This document shows positions 1 through 8,223 of a stretch of DNA of 64,000 bases, one piece after another (the stretch's first letter is position 1; each line of letters starts with the position of its first letter). Source of the stretch: Sellimonas caecigallum (GTDB lineage: Bacteria > Bacillota > Clostridia > Lachnospirales > Lachnospiraceae); the NCBI RefSeq assembly GCF_045038405.1, contig NZ_CP173660.1:1798001-1862000 (forward strand). Direction: 5' to 3'. The position numbers were made by a program, and so were the translations under genes. A model generated the notes under the pieces. The model made no database searches and was not told the origin of the DNA. It was given only the letters and a program-made list of their open reading frames with translations.

Positions 1-248
1 TATTTAAAAAACTGTGGCAGATAATCCTTGTGTGCTTCCAGAAGCTCGTCCACTACGATGTTTGCAAGTTCATCACTTGGACAAAGTGGATTCAGATCAA
101 GGGCAGCAACGGCAAGGTCACGGTCTCCTGTGACAGCTGCCTCGATGGTCATGCGTTCAAATGCCTTGATCATGTGTACATATCCGCTGATCGGAAGTTT
201 GAGTTCTCCTGTGGCAAGCGGTTTCGGTCCATCTGCTGTGATCCGGCA
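1..248 (-). pseudogene. C-terminal fragment of a family-4 glycosidase (6-phospho-glucosidase type)
   Basis: Read on the minus strand, this stretch encodes about 82 residues with the end pattern of glycoside hydrolase family 4: GPKPLATGELKLP, then IKAFERMTIEAAVTGD, LNPLCPSD and a terminal LLEAHKDYLPQFFK. The stop codon is cut by the window edge (TA at positions 2-1). GH4 enzymes use NAD and a metal to cleave 6-phospho-glucosides brought in by PTS transporters. The frame is open upstream only to about position 258, where it meets a stop inside a different gene on the other strand. Roughly the first four fifths of the enzyme is therefore absent here. Either the gene was broken by a rearrangement or the join is an assembly chimera. 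The family call is firm; the 5' limit (245-252) is inferred. Confidence 0.8.
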
Positions 249-689
249 GGCAAAAAGTTAAATGTCGGAGCAGAAGAATTCTTTTCACAGCTGATGGTGT
301 CTGTGCTTTATGACATTAAGAGAGCGACGGGAAAAGAAGTGGCAGAGACGAAAGTGCACCAGGGATATAAGTATAAGAAACAGATGAAGAACAAGCTTGG
401 AAAACAAGGGGATGTGGAAGTGGAGATTACAGAGTGGAAGCGCCCTTTTGTGTACAGTGCGAAGTTTAAGTCTGTGACGGGGACGAACCGGATAAGATAT
501 GAGATCGAATCTCTGGGAGAAGAAGAAATTCGGGTAAACTATTCGGAAGGTTACGACGGAGATACAAAGTCTCAGGATCTGAATTATAAGATCATCGGAG
601 CCTTTTATAAAAGAAAGGCAAAGAAGAGAACAAGGCAGATGCTTCACGCAATGGAGAACTATATCTGCCAGAATCGAAAACAGAGCTAA
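249..689 (+). pseudogene. DUF3284 family protein lacking its start codon
   Basis: From about position 252 the plus strand reads KKLNV.AEEFFSQLMVSVLYDI, the usual N-terminus of DUF3284 proteins, and continues for about 145 residues to a normal stop. DUF3284 genes are small, of unknown function, and usually sit beside PTS and 6-phospho-glucosidase genes, which fits the neighbours. No ATG, GTG or TTG lies in frame just before the family homology. The only in-frame start is an ATG at 30, inside the antisense of the glycosidase fragment, which would give a 219-residue chimera. The gene has most likely lost its first two or three codons and its ribosome binding site at the same junction that truncated the glycosidase. 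A residual function cannot be excluded. Confidence 0.7.
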
Positions 690-713
690 GAACATAGAAT
701 GAGAGGGAGAAAG

Positions 714-1789
714 ATGGCACGTTTTGGTATATCAATCTATCCGGAACATTCGGATATGGAAAAAGACATGGCATACATGGACATGGCGGCAAAGTACGGA
801 TGCAGCAGGATCTTTACCTGTCTGTTAAGTGTACAGAAATCCCGTCAGGAGATCGTGCGCGAATTTTCAGATTTGATCAATCACGCCCATAAATGCGGAA
901 TGGAGGTCATTATGGACACTGCGCCGGCAGTGTTTGGTCGTCTGGGAATTTCTTACGACAATCTGTCCTTTTTCAGTGAGATACACGCAGATGGAATCCG
1001 GCTGGACGAAGGGTTTGATTCTTTGAAGGAATCTCTTATGACGTACAATCCGCAAGGGCTGAAGATTGAGATCAATGCGAGTCTGGGTGGGCGCTATCTG
1101 GAAAATATCATGAGCCACAGTCCGGACAAAGAGCGCCTTACCACATGCCATAATTTTTATCCTCAGAGATATACCGGATTAAGTTACGCCCATTTTGAGA
1201 AATGCAGCAAAGCAATACGAGATCTGGATCTTCGTGTGGCGGCATTTGTCAATTCCCAGGAAAAGAATACATTTGGCCCTTGGGAAGTCAATGACGGGAG
1301 CTGGAACAGCACCGGGATCTTCCGGTAGGAACAGCTGCCCGGCATCTGTATGCCACAGGCCTTGTGGATGATGTCATAGTGGCCAACTGTTATGCTTCAG
1401 AGGAGGAACTTTCCTCATTGTCATCGTTGAATCCGTCTCTCCTGACGATGAAGGTGGAAAAAGAATATGACCTGTCTCTTGTGGAAGAAAAAATTCTTTA
1501 CAATACGCTGCATTTTGTGCGCGGCGATATGAGTGAGTATATGGCAAGAAGCACACAACCAAGAATCGAATTTGCCGATGCGGACATTCCGAAGAAAAAT
1601 ACCCGTGATCTGAAGCGCGGGGATATTGTCATCTTAAACGAGACGTATGAAAGATATAAAGGCGAGCTTCACATTGTGCTTAAGGATATGCCAAACGACG
1701 GAAGGAAAAACGTTGTAGGACATATTCCGAAGAATGAGCATATGTTGCTCGATTATGTTACACTATGGAAAAAATTCGGATTCATATAA
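714..1789 (+). pseudogene. mupG: MupG/DUF871-type 6-phospho-N-acetylmuramidase, frameshifted
   Basis: Two consecutive reading frames together make one protein of the usual MupG length of about 355 residues. The first (714-1328) starts MARFGISIYPEHS after a GAGGGAGA ribosome site and holds the TIM-barrel part through FVNSQEKNTFGPWEVNDG. The second frame takes over near 1299 with LEQHRDLPVGTAARHLYATGLVDDVIV and runs to FGFI at 1789, giving the C-terminal substrate-binding domain. MupG hydrolyses MurNAc-6-phosphate-containing disaccharides in the cytoplasm after PTS uptake. The lesion lies at about 1296-1301 and needs a net loss of one base (mod 3), possibly in GGG before AGCTGG. It could be a true inactivating mutation or a sequencing error. 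The nearby GntR, DUF3284 and GH4 genes suggest one phosphosugar operon. Confidence 0.8.
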
Positions 1790-1817
1790 ACTCATAAAAT
1801 GAAAGAAGGTGAAGAGA

Positions 1818-2483
1818 TTGGCTGCTCCAAGATACCTGGAAATAAAAAAACGCATCATGAAAGAAATCGAAGGAAAGCCGGTCAGTACACCGATTGCTTC
1901 AGAGCGTGAGCTGGCAGTTCAGTTTGATGCAAGCAGGATGACTGTGAGAAAGGCGCTTAATGAGCTGGTAGAAGAAGGTTACCTATACCGAAATAAAAAT
2001 AAAGGTACATTTGTGGCAGAAAGAAGTCTGCACAAGAAAAATACGGCAGCGGACAGTTTTTTGAAGAAGGAGGAGACAAACCATAAGCTTCTCTATTTCA
2101 ATGTCAAGGAGATACCGGACGCGGCAAAAAGACTGAATCTCCCGGCAGACGAGCTCATTCTGCGAGCTGTCAGACTGACCCTCAATGACGAACGGCCCGT
2201 CACGATAGAAGAAATCTTTTTGCCATATAAAAGTGTAGATTACAATGAGATGAATGAAATCAACACCATTTTGGATATGAATCCATACATCCAAAATGGG
2301 AGGCTCACACAGCGTTTTATCCCAATGCTGATACCGTCTCAGTACAGCAATCTCCTTGAAGTGAAGATGGGTACTCCTATCATCATGGTGGACAGCATCA
2401 TTTATGACCCGGCGGGGAACCCGGTAGCGCTTGTCAACTTGTATCATAATCCGAGAGAAAAAATCATCGAGATCACATCATAA
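1818..2483 (+). CDS. GntR family transcriptional regulator with UTRA effector domain
   Basis: The protein has about 221 residues: an N-terminal winged helix (SERELAVQF.ASRMTVRKALNELVEEGYL, then GKGTF-like KNKGTFV) and a C-terminal UTRA sugar-sensing domain, as in HutC-class GntR regulators. Such proteins normally repress phosphosugar operons and release DNA when they bind a phosphorylated sugar. A TTG at 1818 is the preferred start because AAGGTGA lies about six bases before it. A GTG at 1809 is in frame but has no room for a ribosome site. It follows mupG by 28 bases, so it is probably the local regulator of the degraded sugar operon at the left edge. The ligand is not evident. Confidence 0.85.
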   Translation: MAAPRYLEIKKRIMKEIEGKPVSTPIASERELAVQFDASRMTVRKALNELVEEGYLYRNKNKGTFVAERSLHKKNTAADSFLKKEETNHKLLYFNVKEIPDAAKRLNLPADELILRAVRLTLNDERPVTIEEIFLPYKSVDYNEMNEINTILDMNPYIQNGRLTQRFIPMLIPSQYSNLLEVKMGTPIIMVDSIIYDPAGNPVALVNLYHNPREKIIEITS

Positions 2484-2487
2484 ACTA

Positions 2488-2530
2488 AAAACAAAAAAGA
2501 TTGCCATCGTGCAATCTTTTTTGTTTTTGC
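2488..2530. terminator. Bidirectional rho-independent terminator
   Basis: A stem of AAAGATTGC and GCAATCTTT with a short CATCGT loop is flanked by A-rich and T-rich runs on both sides. It sits between the convergent GntR and metallophosphoesterase genes and can serve both strands. Confidence 0.85.
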
Positions 2531-2576
2531 GTCGTTTTATAAAAAGAAGGCCTTTAAGGATTCCAGAAGCATCAGG

Positions 2577-3770
2577 TTAAGAATTGAAATGCACTTTGAT
2601 CGTACAGATTTCGCTTTTTGTGGCGACGCGCATGTTTGGTCCGTAGACCCCGACTCCCGACGTTACGATATTGTGCATATCCCCTTTTTTCAAATATCCG
2701 CATGAATTTTCCCAAAAGAACTTGGTTACGATATTTCCCGGGAAAAGCTGCCCGTCGTGAGTATGACCGCACAGATCCAGATCCACTCCCGCATCCGCCA
2801 GTTCGGAGAGTTCCCGGGGTTCGTGGTCAATAACGAAGATTGGCTTCTCCGGATCGAGAGAACTCGTAATCTCGGCAGCAGACATTCGTTTTGTGATGCC
2901 ACGGCCAGGACGTTCATAGTCTGGTCTTCCGTGCAGGTAGAAAGCGTCTGCGATCTCTACTGTCTCATCACGCAGGAGACGGATATTAGCGGCAGCCAGA
3001 AGTTCGTCCATACGGGGATCACTGACTTTCTTCCCTTTGGAGTGAAAAGTAAAGCCAGCCAGGATTGGCTCCTGGATATCATGATTTCCATAGCATGCAT
3101 AAGTGCCATATGTACTTTGAATGCCCGCCAGGATGCGAACAAGTTCTTCCGGATCGTCCAGTGCTTCATATTCATTGTCAAAGATATCTCCGGCAATGAC
3201 AACAAGATCAGGATTCTGTGCATTGATTTTTTGTACCATCTGCTTCATCTGCGCAGTCCCTACACTGTAGCCGAGATGGAGATCGGCTGCAAGGACGATG
3301 TTGAGAGAAGTGAGATCTCCGGCCTTTTTGTCTATGGCGACATCGTAATTGGTTACCCGGATATGGCGGGCATTCAAAGCACCATAAAGACAGACAGAAA
3401 AAATCAGGATGATACAGAATGTGCCGTTTAGGACGAAGGTGCGGCGCGAGGCAAGCTTCGCCTGGTCTACGCGCCTGCTCCGTTTGAGGATCAGGCGGAT
3501 GACATCTACAATGATGACGACAAGTACGATATAGATCATAGCGCCCAGCCAGTAGTTGCTGATAAATTTCAGTATTCTCTGAAGTTTTCCCGGCGGACAG
3601 ACAAAGGCGATCACGAGGGAAAAGGATACGAGCATGTATACTGTGATGATGAGTGTGCGGACCCATTTCTTTTTAAAGTGATGATGGCACGCACCCATCC
3701 AGCGCATCAGCCATCGCAGGATATAAATGTTTACGAGCAGATATACGGGGCTTAAAAATAAAGCAATCAT
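2577..3770 (-). CDS. Membrane-anchored metallophosphoesterase
   Basis: A 397-residue protein with about four hydrophobic segments in the first 135 residues, followed by a calcineurin-like phosphoesterase domain facing outward or at the membrane surface. All metal-binding blocks are present in order: DLHLG (about 163), GDIFDN, GNHD, a histidine in IDHEPRE, and GHTHDGQ near the C-terminus. The layout matches the YkuE/YaeI group, several of which act on phospholipid or pyrophosphate headgroups, but the substrate is unknown here. It is transcribed alone on the minus strand, next to and in the same direction as the ProX-like gene, with a 30-base gap. The domain call is secure; the role is not. Confidence 0.85.
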   Translation of the reverse strand: MIALFLSPVYLLVNIYILRWLMRWMGACHHHFKKKWVRTLIITVYMLVSFSLVIAFVCPPGKLQRILKFISNYWLGAMIYIVLVVIIVDVIRLILKRSRRVDQAKLASRRTFVLNGTFCIILIFSVCLYGALNARHIRVTNYDVAIDKKAGDLTSLNIVLAADLHLGYSVGTAQMKQMVQKINAQNPDLVVIAGDIFDNEYEALDDPEELVRILAGIQSTYGTYACYGNHDIQEPILAGFTFHSKGKKVSDPRMDELLAAANIRLLRDETVEIADAFYLHGRPDYERPGRGITKRMSAAEITSSLDPEKPIFVIDHEPRELSELADAGVDLDLCGHTHDGQLFPGNIVTKFFWENSCGYLKKGDMHNIVTSGVGVYGPNMRVATKSEICTIKVHFNS

Positions 3771-3800
3771 TTGTATTTCTCCATATTTTTGGATGTCGGT

Positions 3801-4349
3801 TTACAGGCGAACAAGTGTTGGACGGTGACCGGTGTGTTTCAGAAATTTATTCATGATATCATTCATACGAATCTTCAGAGTCGAGCTGTTGATACACGGA
3901 TGACAGCCGATATATTCATCTTTCAGTAAATCTTCATCAATCAAAAGCGATACATCCCAGTCTTTGTCATTCATCAGACCGAGCACACTTACAGAACCAG
4001 GAGTGATATCCAGATACTGTTCCATGAATTCCGGCTCTGCAAAAGAGAGGCGGGAAATACCAAGCTGGGCGGACAGATCTTTTGTGAGAAATTTTTTGTC
4101 CCCTGGCATCAAAAGAAGGAAGAACGTTGTCTTCTGGCGGTTACGAAGGAAAAGATTTTTACAGATCTTGACGCCGAGCTCGTTTTCTACAGCGGCACAG
4201 TCTTCGATCGTGTCCGCGGTATCGTGGTCCACACCTTCGTAAGCGATGTGAAGCTGATCAAGCAGATCATAGACTCTTCTTTCTTTCTCAAGTCTTCCGG
4301 TGCAGTCCGGTTTTTCGGTAAAATGCGTTGTGTTTACATGTATTGCCAT
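3801..4349 (-). CDS. YbaK/ProX-type prolyl-tRNA editing protein
   Basis: A 182-residue single-domain protein of the YbaK/aminoacyl-tRNA deacylase family, closest in pattern to ProX, which removes alanine wrongly attached to tRNA(Pro) in trans. Visible family features are VDHDTADTIED near residue 40, CKNLFLRNRQKTTFFLLLM, KKFLTKDLSAQLGISRLSFA and GSVSVLGLMND, with CHPCINSSTLKI near the end. The ATG at 4349 is preceded by AGGAGGA with good spacing. Its role is translation quality control in the cytosol. It may be cotranscribed with the metallophosphoesterase downstream. Confidence 0.85.
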   Translation of the reverse strand: MAIHVNTTHFTEKPDCTGRLEKERRVYDLLDQLHIAYEGVDHDTADTIEDCAAVENELGVKICKNLFLRNRQKTTFFLLLMPGDKKFLTKDLSAQLGISRLSFAEPEFMEQYLDITPGSVSVLGLMNDKDWDVSLLIDEDLLKDEYIGCHPCINSSTLKIRMNDIMNKFLKHTGHRPTLVRL

Positions 4350-4385
4350 GGCAAAATCCTCCTGTATATGTTTCGTTCATTGTTT

Positions 4386-4400
4386 CCGGATATGATCCGG
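4386..4400. promoter_or_regulatory. Inverted repeat CCGGAT-3-ATCCGG upstream of ABC exporter genes
   Basis: A perfect six-base inverted repeat with a three-base spacer lies in the 237-base gap between the divergent editing-protein gene and the ABC exporter pair. It may be an operator, but no regulator gene is next to it and short palindromes occur by chance. No other feature was recognised in this gap. Confidence 0.3.
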
Positions 4401-4586
4401 CAAGTTAAACATACCAGTCATCGGTGGAAACAGATATATACAGTATAAAAAGAATCCAAATGAAAGACAAGCAAGATAAAAAAGTTTTAAGAAAATAAAA
4501 AAAGTCTTTGGAAAATACGGGTATTGCAGAAGATATGGGAAGACATTATAATGAAAGAATATGAAAAAGAAAATGGGAGAGAAAAA

Positions 4587-6317
4587 ATGAGGAAACTTCT
4601 GAAATATCTGAACAAATATAAAAAAGAAAGTATCATCGGTCCGCTTTTTAAGCTTCTGGAGGCATGCTTTGAGCTTTTGGTGCCGCTCATCATGGCCAGT
4701 ATGATCGATGTAGGGATTGCAAAGAAAGATACCGGATATATCTTTGGGATGGGAAGCATCCTGATTCTTTTTGCCGTGCTGGGACTTGCATGTTCACTGA
4801 CAGCCCAGTATTTTGCGGCGAAGGCATCTGTGGGGTTTGGAACGGAACTGCGTCATGACATGTTCGTACATATACAGGAACTTTCCTACTCTGAGATTGA
4901 TCAGGCAGGGAGTGCCACTCTTGTCACACGGATCACAAGTGACATCAACCAGGTTCAGTCGGGAGTCAATCTGGTACTGCGTCTCTTCCTTCGTTCCCCG
5001 TTTATCGTCGTGGGAGCCATGATCATGGCATTTACCATCAGTGTGAAGCTCGCGTTGATTTTTGCTGTGGCCGTCCCTCTTCTTTCTATTGTGATCTACG
5101 GTATTATGGTCGTATCCATCCCGCTGTACCGCAGGGTTCAGAAAGGGCTTGACCGAATCCTTTTGTCTACAAGAGAGAATCTGGAAGGAATCAGGGTCGT
5201 GCGTGCATTTGGCATGCAGGAAAAGGAAAAAAAAGAGTTTGAGAAGGAAAATGAATTCTTTCTGGCGGCGCAAATGCTGGTAGGAAAGATTTCCGCGCTT
5301 CTCAACCCAGTCACGTACATCATTGTCAATGCGGCGGCCATCGCAATCGTATGGTATGGCGGAAAGGAAGTATATGCAGGAGGGATCACGCAAGGGGAAG
5401 TCATTGCCCTTGTCAACTACATGACTCAGATCCTCCTTGCCCTTGTAGCGCTTTCCAATCTTATCGTAAGTTTTACAAAAGCACTGGCTTGTGCCAACCG
5501 TGTCAATGAGGTCTTTGCGCTTCGCCCATCCATCACAGAAGGACAGGAGACGGAAGGGGCAGGAACGGATGAGGCAGTGGCGTTCGAGAATGTATCATTT
5601 GCCTATCCAAAAAGCAAGGCTTATGCTGCACAAGATCTTGAGTTTTCCGTAAAAAAAGGCGAGATGATCGGTATCATCGGAGGTACTGGCTCAGGAAAGT
5701 CCACACTTGTCAATCTGATCCCGCGGTTTTATGACGTGACCGAAGGATGCGTGAAAGTGGATGGACGGGATGTAAAGGAATATTGTCTGGAAACACTCCG
5801 GAAGAAGATCGGGATCGTACCGCAAAAAGCAGTACTGTTTCAGGGATCCATCCGGGACAATATGAAAATCGGAAATGAGGATGCAGATGACGAGGCTATC
5901 ATGGAAGCTCTTAAGATTGCTCAGGCCCGGGAAGTTGTAGGAGAAAAGCCGGAAGGGCTGGATCATATGATAAGTGAAAGCGGGAAGAATCTTTCCGGTG
6001 GGCAGCGCCAGAGGCTTACGATCGCAAGAGCTATCGTAAAGAAACCGGAGATCCTTATTTTGGATGACAGCGCTTCTGCACTGGATTTTGCCACGGATGC
6101 GAGACTTAGAAAGGCAGTCCGCGGATTGAAAGATATGACGGTATTTGTCGTATCCCAAAGAGCAGCATCAGTCATGCAGGCAGACAGGATCATTGTTCTG
6201 GAAGACGGCAGGATAGCAGGTATCGGGACACATCAGGAGCTTTTAAAGACCTGCCCGGTATATGAGGAAATCTGTTATTCCCAGTTGTCAGAAAAGGAGG
6301 CAGGGTATCATGCATAA
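4587..6317 (+). CDS. ABC exporter half-transporter with degenerate ATPase site (BmrC/TM287-like)
   Basis: A 576-residue half transporter: six membrane segments in the first 320 residues, then a nucleotide-binding domain with Walker A GGTGSGKST, signature LSGGQRQRL and Walker B LILDDSASALD. The catalytic glutamate after Walker B is Asp, and the switch histidine is Gln (VVSQRAAS). These two changes mark the non-catalytic site of heterodimeric exporters such as BmrCD and TM287/288. The ATG at 4587 is chosen because GGGAGAGA lies just before it; the frame is open to 4524. It overlaps the next ABC gene by 8 bases, so the two are made together. It probably exports drugs or lipophilic compounds; the substrate is unknown. 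Confidence 0.9.
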   Translation: MRKLLKYLNKYKKESIIGPLFKLLEACFELLVPLIMASMIDVGIAKKDTGYIFGMGSILILFAVLGLACSLTAQYFAAKASVGFGTELRHDMFVHIQELSYSEIDQAGSATLVTRITSDINQVQSGVNLVLRLFLRSPFIVVGAMIMAFTISVKLALIFAVAVPLLSIVIYGIMVVSIPLYRRVQKGLDRILLSTRENLEGIRVVRAFGMQEKEKKEFEKENEFFLAAQMLVGKISALLNPVTYIIVNAAAIAIVWYGGKEVYAGGITQGEVIALVNYMTQILLALVALSNLIVSFTKALACANRVNEVFALRPSITEGQETEGAGTDEAVAFENVSFAYPKSKAYAAQDLEFSVKKGEMIGIIGGTGSGKSTLVNLIPRFYDVTEGCVKVDGRDVKEYCLETLRKKIGIVPQKAVLFQGSIRDNMKIGNEDADDEAIMEALKIAQAREVVGEKPEGLDHMISESGKNLSGGQRQRLTIARAIVKKPEILILDDSASALDFATDARLRKAVRGLKDMTVFVVSQRAASVMQADRIIVLEDGRIAGIGTHQELLKTCPVYEEICYSQLSEKEAGYHA

Positions 6318-8052
6318 AGAAGGAAAAAAAGGAACGCTTATGAAGGTGCTTCGCTATATTCGTCCATACATGCACTATGTCATCTTATCTCTGCTTTTTG
6401 CGGCCCTGTCCGTTATTTTGACGTTGTATGCACCGATTCTTCTGGGGGAGGCTATCGATTGTATCGTCGGCAAGGGAAATGTTGACTTTGGAGAGATTTT
6501 TCTGATTTTGGAAAAAACAGCTTGTGTTATCATTGTCACAGGAATTGCCCAGTGGCTTATGAATCTTTGCAACAATCAGATCACATACGGGGTTGTCAAG
6601 GATATCCGCCTGAAAGCCTTTAAGAAGCTGGAAAATCTTCCGCTCTCTTATGTGGACAGTCATGCAAGCGGGGATACGATCAGCCGGATCATCACGGATG
6701 TGGAACAGTTTTCAGACGGACTTCTGATGGGATTTTCCCAGTTTTTCACAGGAGCGGTAACGATCCTGGCCACCTTGCTGTTCATGCTCTCCATTGATGT
6801 AAAGATTTCTCTTGTTGTAGTCCTTATCACGCCGCTATCTTTTTTCGTGGCTGGCTTTATCGCAAAGCGTACTTACATGATGTTTAAAAAACAGTCTGAG
6901 ACAAGGGCAAAGATGACGTCTCTTGTCAATGAGATGGTGGGAAATCAAAAGGTCGTGCAGGCATTTGGATATGGGAGACGTGCCTCAAAGCGGTTTGACG
7001 AGATCAATGACACGTTGAAAGGATACAGCCTCAGGGCAATATTCTTTTCATCTATTACAAATCCGAGCACCCGGTTTGTGAACAATCTGGTCTACATGGG
7101 CGTCGGAATCACAGGGGCTCTCAGCGCCATCACGGGAGCGATCAGCGTAGGGCAGCTCTCCTGCTTCCTTACGTATGCGAACCAGTATACAAAGCCATTT
7201 AACGAAATATCAGGTGTTGTGACGGAGCTGCAGAACGCCTTTGCCTGTGCAAAAAGAGTGTTCGATTTTATGGAAGAAGAGCCGGAAACGCCGGACGATG
7301 CAGATGCCGTTGTTCTGAAAGAAGTGGAAGGAAATCTTTCCCTTTGCAATGTAAGTTTTTCTTATAAAAAAGAAACACCACTTTTGAAAGATCTGAACCT
7401 GGAGGTAAAGCCCGGGCAGAAGATTGCCATCGTAGGGCCGACAGGATGCGGGAAGACGACTCTTATCAATCTCCTGATGAGATTTTACGATGTAAATCAG
7501 GGAGAGATCCGGATGGAGGGGATCGATATCCGCCGTCTTACACGAAAGAGTCTGAGAGAAAATTACGGCATGGTCCTGCAGGAGACGTGGCTGAAATCAG
7601 CTACCATCGCGGAAAATATCGCATACGGCAAGCCAGATGCCACGATGGAAGAAATCATGGTGGCGGCAAAAGAGGCTCACGCCCACAGTTTTATCATGAG
7701 AATGCCGGAAGGCTACGACACAATGATTTCAGAGGAAGGTGGAAGTCTTTCCCAGGGGCAGAAGCAGCTCCTTTGTATCGCCCGTGTCATGCTCCGTCTG
7801 CCTCCGGTGCTCATTCTGGATGAAGCCACATCCTCCATTGATACGAGGACGGAGATCCAGGTACAGAAAGCTTTTGAAAAACTTATGGAAGGAAGGACAA
7901 GTTTCATTGTGGCACATCGTCTTTCAACGATACGGACCGCAGACAGGATACTTGTCATGAAAGACGGAAATATCATCGAACAGGGAACACACGATGAGCT
8001 CCTCTCACAGGGTGGATTTTATAAAAATCTGTATGAAAGCCAGTTTTTATAG
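6310..8052 (+). CDS. ABC exporter half-transporter with catalytic ATPase site (BmrD/TM288-like)
   Basis: The 580-residue partner of the preceding gene. Six membrane segments precede Walker A GPTGCGKTT, signature LSQGQKQLL, Walker B LILDEATSSID with an intact glutamate, and a normal switch histidine (VAHRLSTI). The altered LSQGQ signature pairs with the degenerate Walker site of the partner, exactly as in TM288. Start at 6310 follows AAAGGAGGCAGGGT; an upstream in-frame ATG at 6262 lies inside the first gene and lacks a ribosome site. Both proteins form one inner-membrane heterodimer that moves substrate outward on ATP hydrolysis. Confidence 0.92.
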   Translation: MHKEGKKGTLMKVLRYIRPYMHYVILSLLFAALSVILTLYAPILLGEAIDCIVGKGNVDFGEIFLILEKTACVIIVTGIAQWLMNLCNNQITYGVVKDIRLKAFKKLENLPLSYVDSHASGDTISRIITDVEQFSDGLLMGFSQFFTGAVTILATLLFMLSIDVKISLVVVLITPLSFFVAGFIAKRTYMMFKKQSETRAKMTSLVNEMVGNQKVVQAFGYGRRASKRFDEINDTLKGYSLRAIFFSSITNPSTRFVNNLVYMGVGITGALSAITGAISVGQLSCFLTYANQYTKPFNEISGVVTELQNAFACAKRVFDFMEEEPETPDDADAVVLKEVEGNLSLCNVSFSYKKETPLLKDLNLEVKPGQKIAIVGPTGCGKTTLINLLMRFYDVNQGEIRMEGIDIRRLTRKSLRENYGMVLQETWLKSATIAENIAYGKPDATMEEIMVAAKEAHAHSFIMRMPEGYDTMISEEGGSLSQGQKQLLCIARVMLRLPPVLILDEATSSIDTRTEIQVQKAFEKLMEGRTSFIVAHRLSTIRTADRILVMKDGNIIEQGTHDELLSQGGFYKNLYESQFL

Positions 8053-8097
8053 GATGCGCAACCACAAATTTACACTGTAAAAAGCAACAGAAAAAAC

Positions 8098-8130
8098 TTG
8101 ACAAAATTTTCCGGGGGGGGGGGGTAAAAT
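8098..8130 (+). promoter_or_regulatory. Possible G-tract-controlled promoter upstream of natA-like gene
   Basis: TTGACA (8098-8103) and TAAAAT (8125-8130) would be good -35 and -10 boxes, but the spacer is 21 bases because it contains a run of 12 Gs (8113-8124). Losing three or four Gs would give the optimal 17-18 base spacer. Homopolymeric G tracts placed like this cause phase-variable transcription in other bacteria. A second TTGACA lies at 8146-8151 with a weak -10, so this need not be the only promoter. Confidence 0.4.
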
Positions 8131-8145
8131 TAACGTAAGATTAAC
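8125..8145 (+). repeat. Tandem 10-base direct repeat TAARATTAAC
   Basis: TAAAATTAAC at 8125-8134 and TAAGATTAAC at 8136-8145 repeat with one base between them, one DNA turn apart, directly before a second TTGACA. Such spacing suits a DNA-binding protein. No regulator is assigned. Confidence 0.35.
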
Positions 8146-8223
8146 TTGACAATCTGCTTTTATAGTGCAAAGATATCCATGTACACAAAAAAGTATGACA
8201 TCTTAGAAGAGGGAGGATAAGTT

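Noticed and set aside
30..261. Plus-strand frames at the left edge read as new proteins (77-residue ORF and the first 75 residues of a 219-residue ORF)
   Set aside because: They are antisense to a clear GH4 C-terminus on the minus strand; only the part after about 252 is a real plus-strand gene remnant.
2757..3431. 224-residue plus-strand ORF
   Set aside because: It is antisense to the metallophosphoesterase, whose five metal-binding motifs are all intact on the minus strand.
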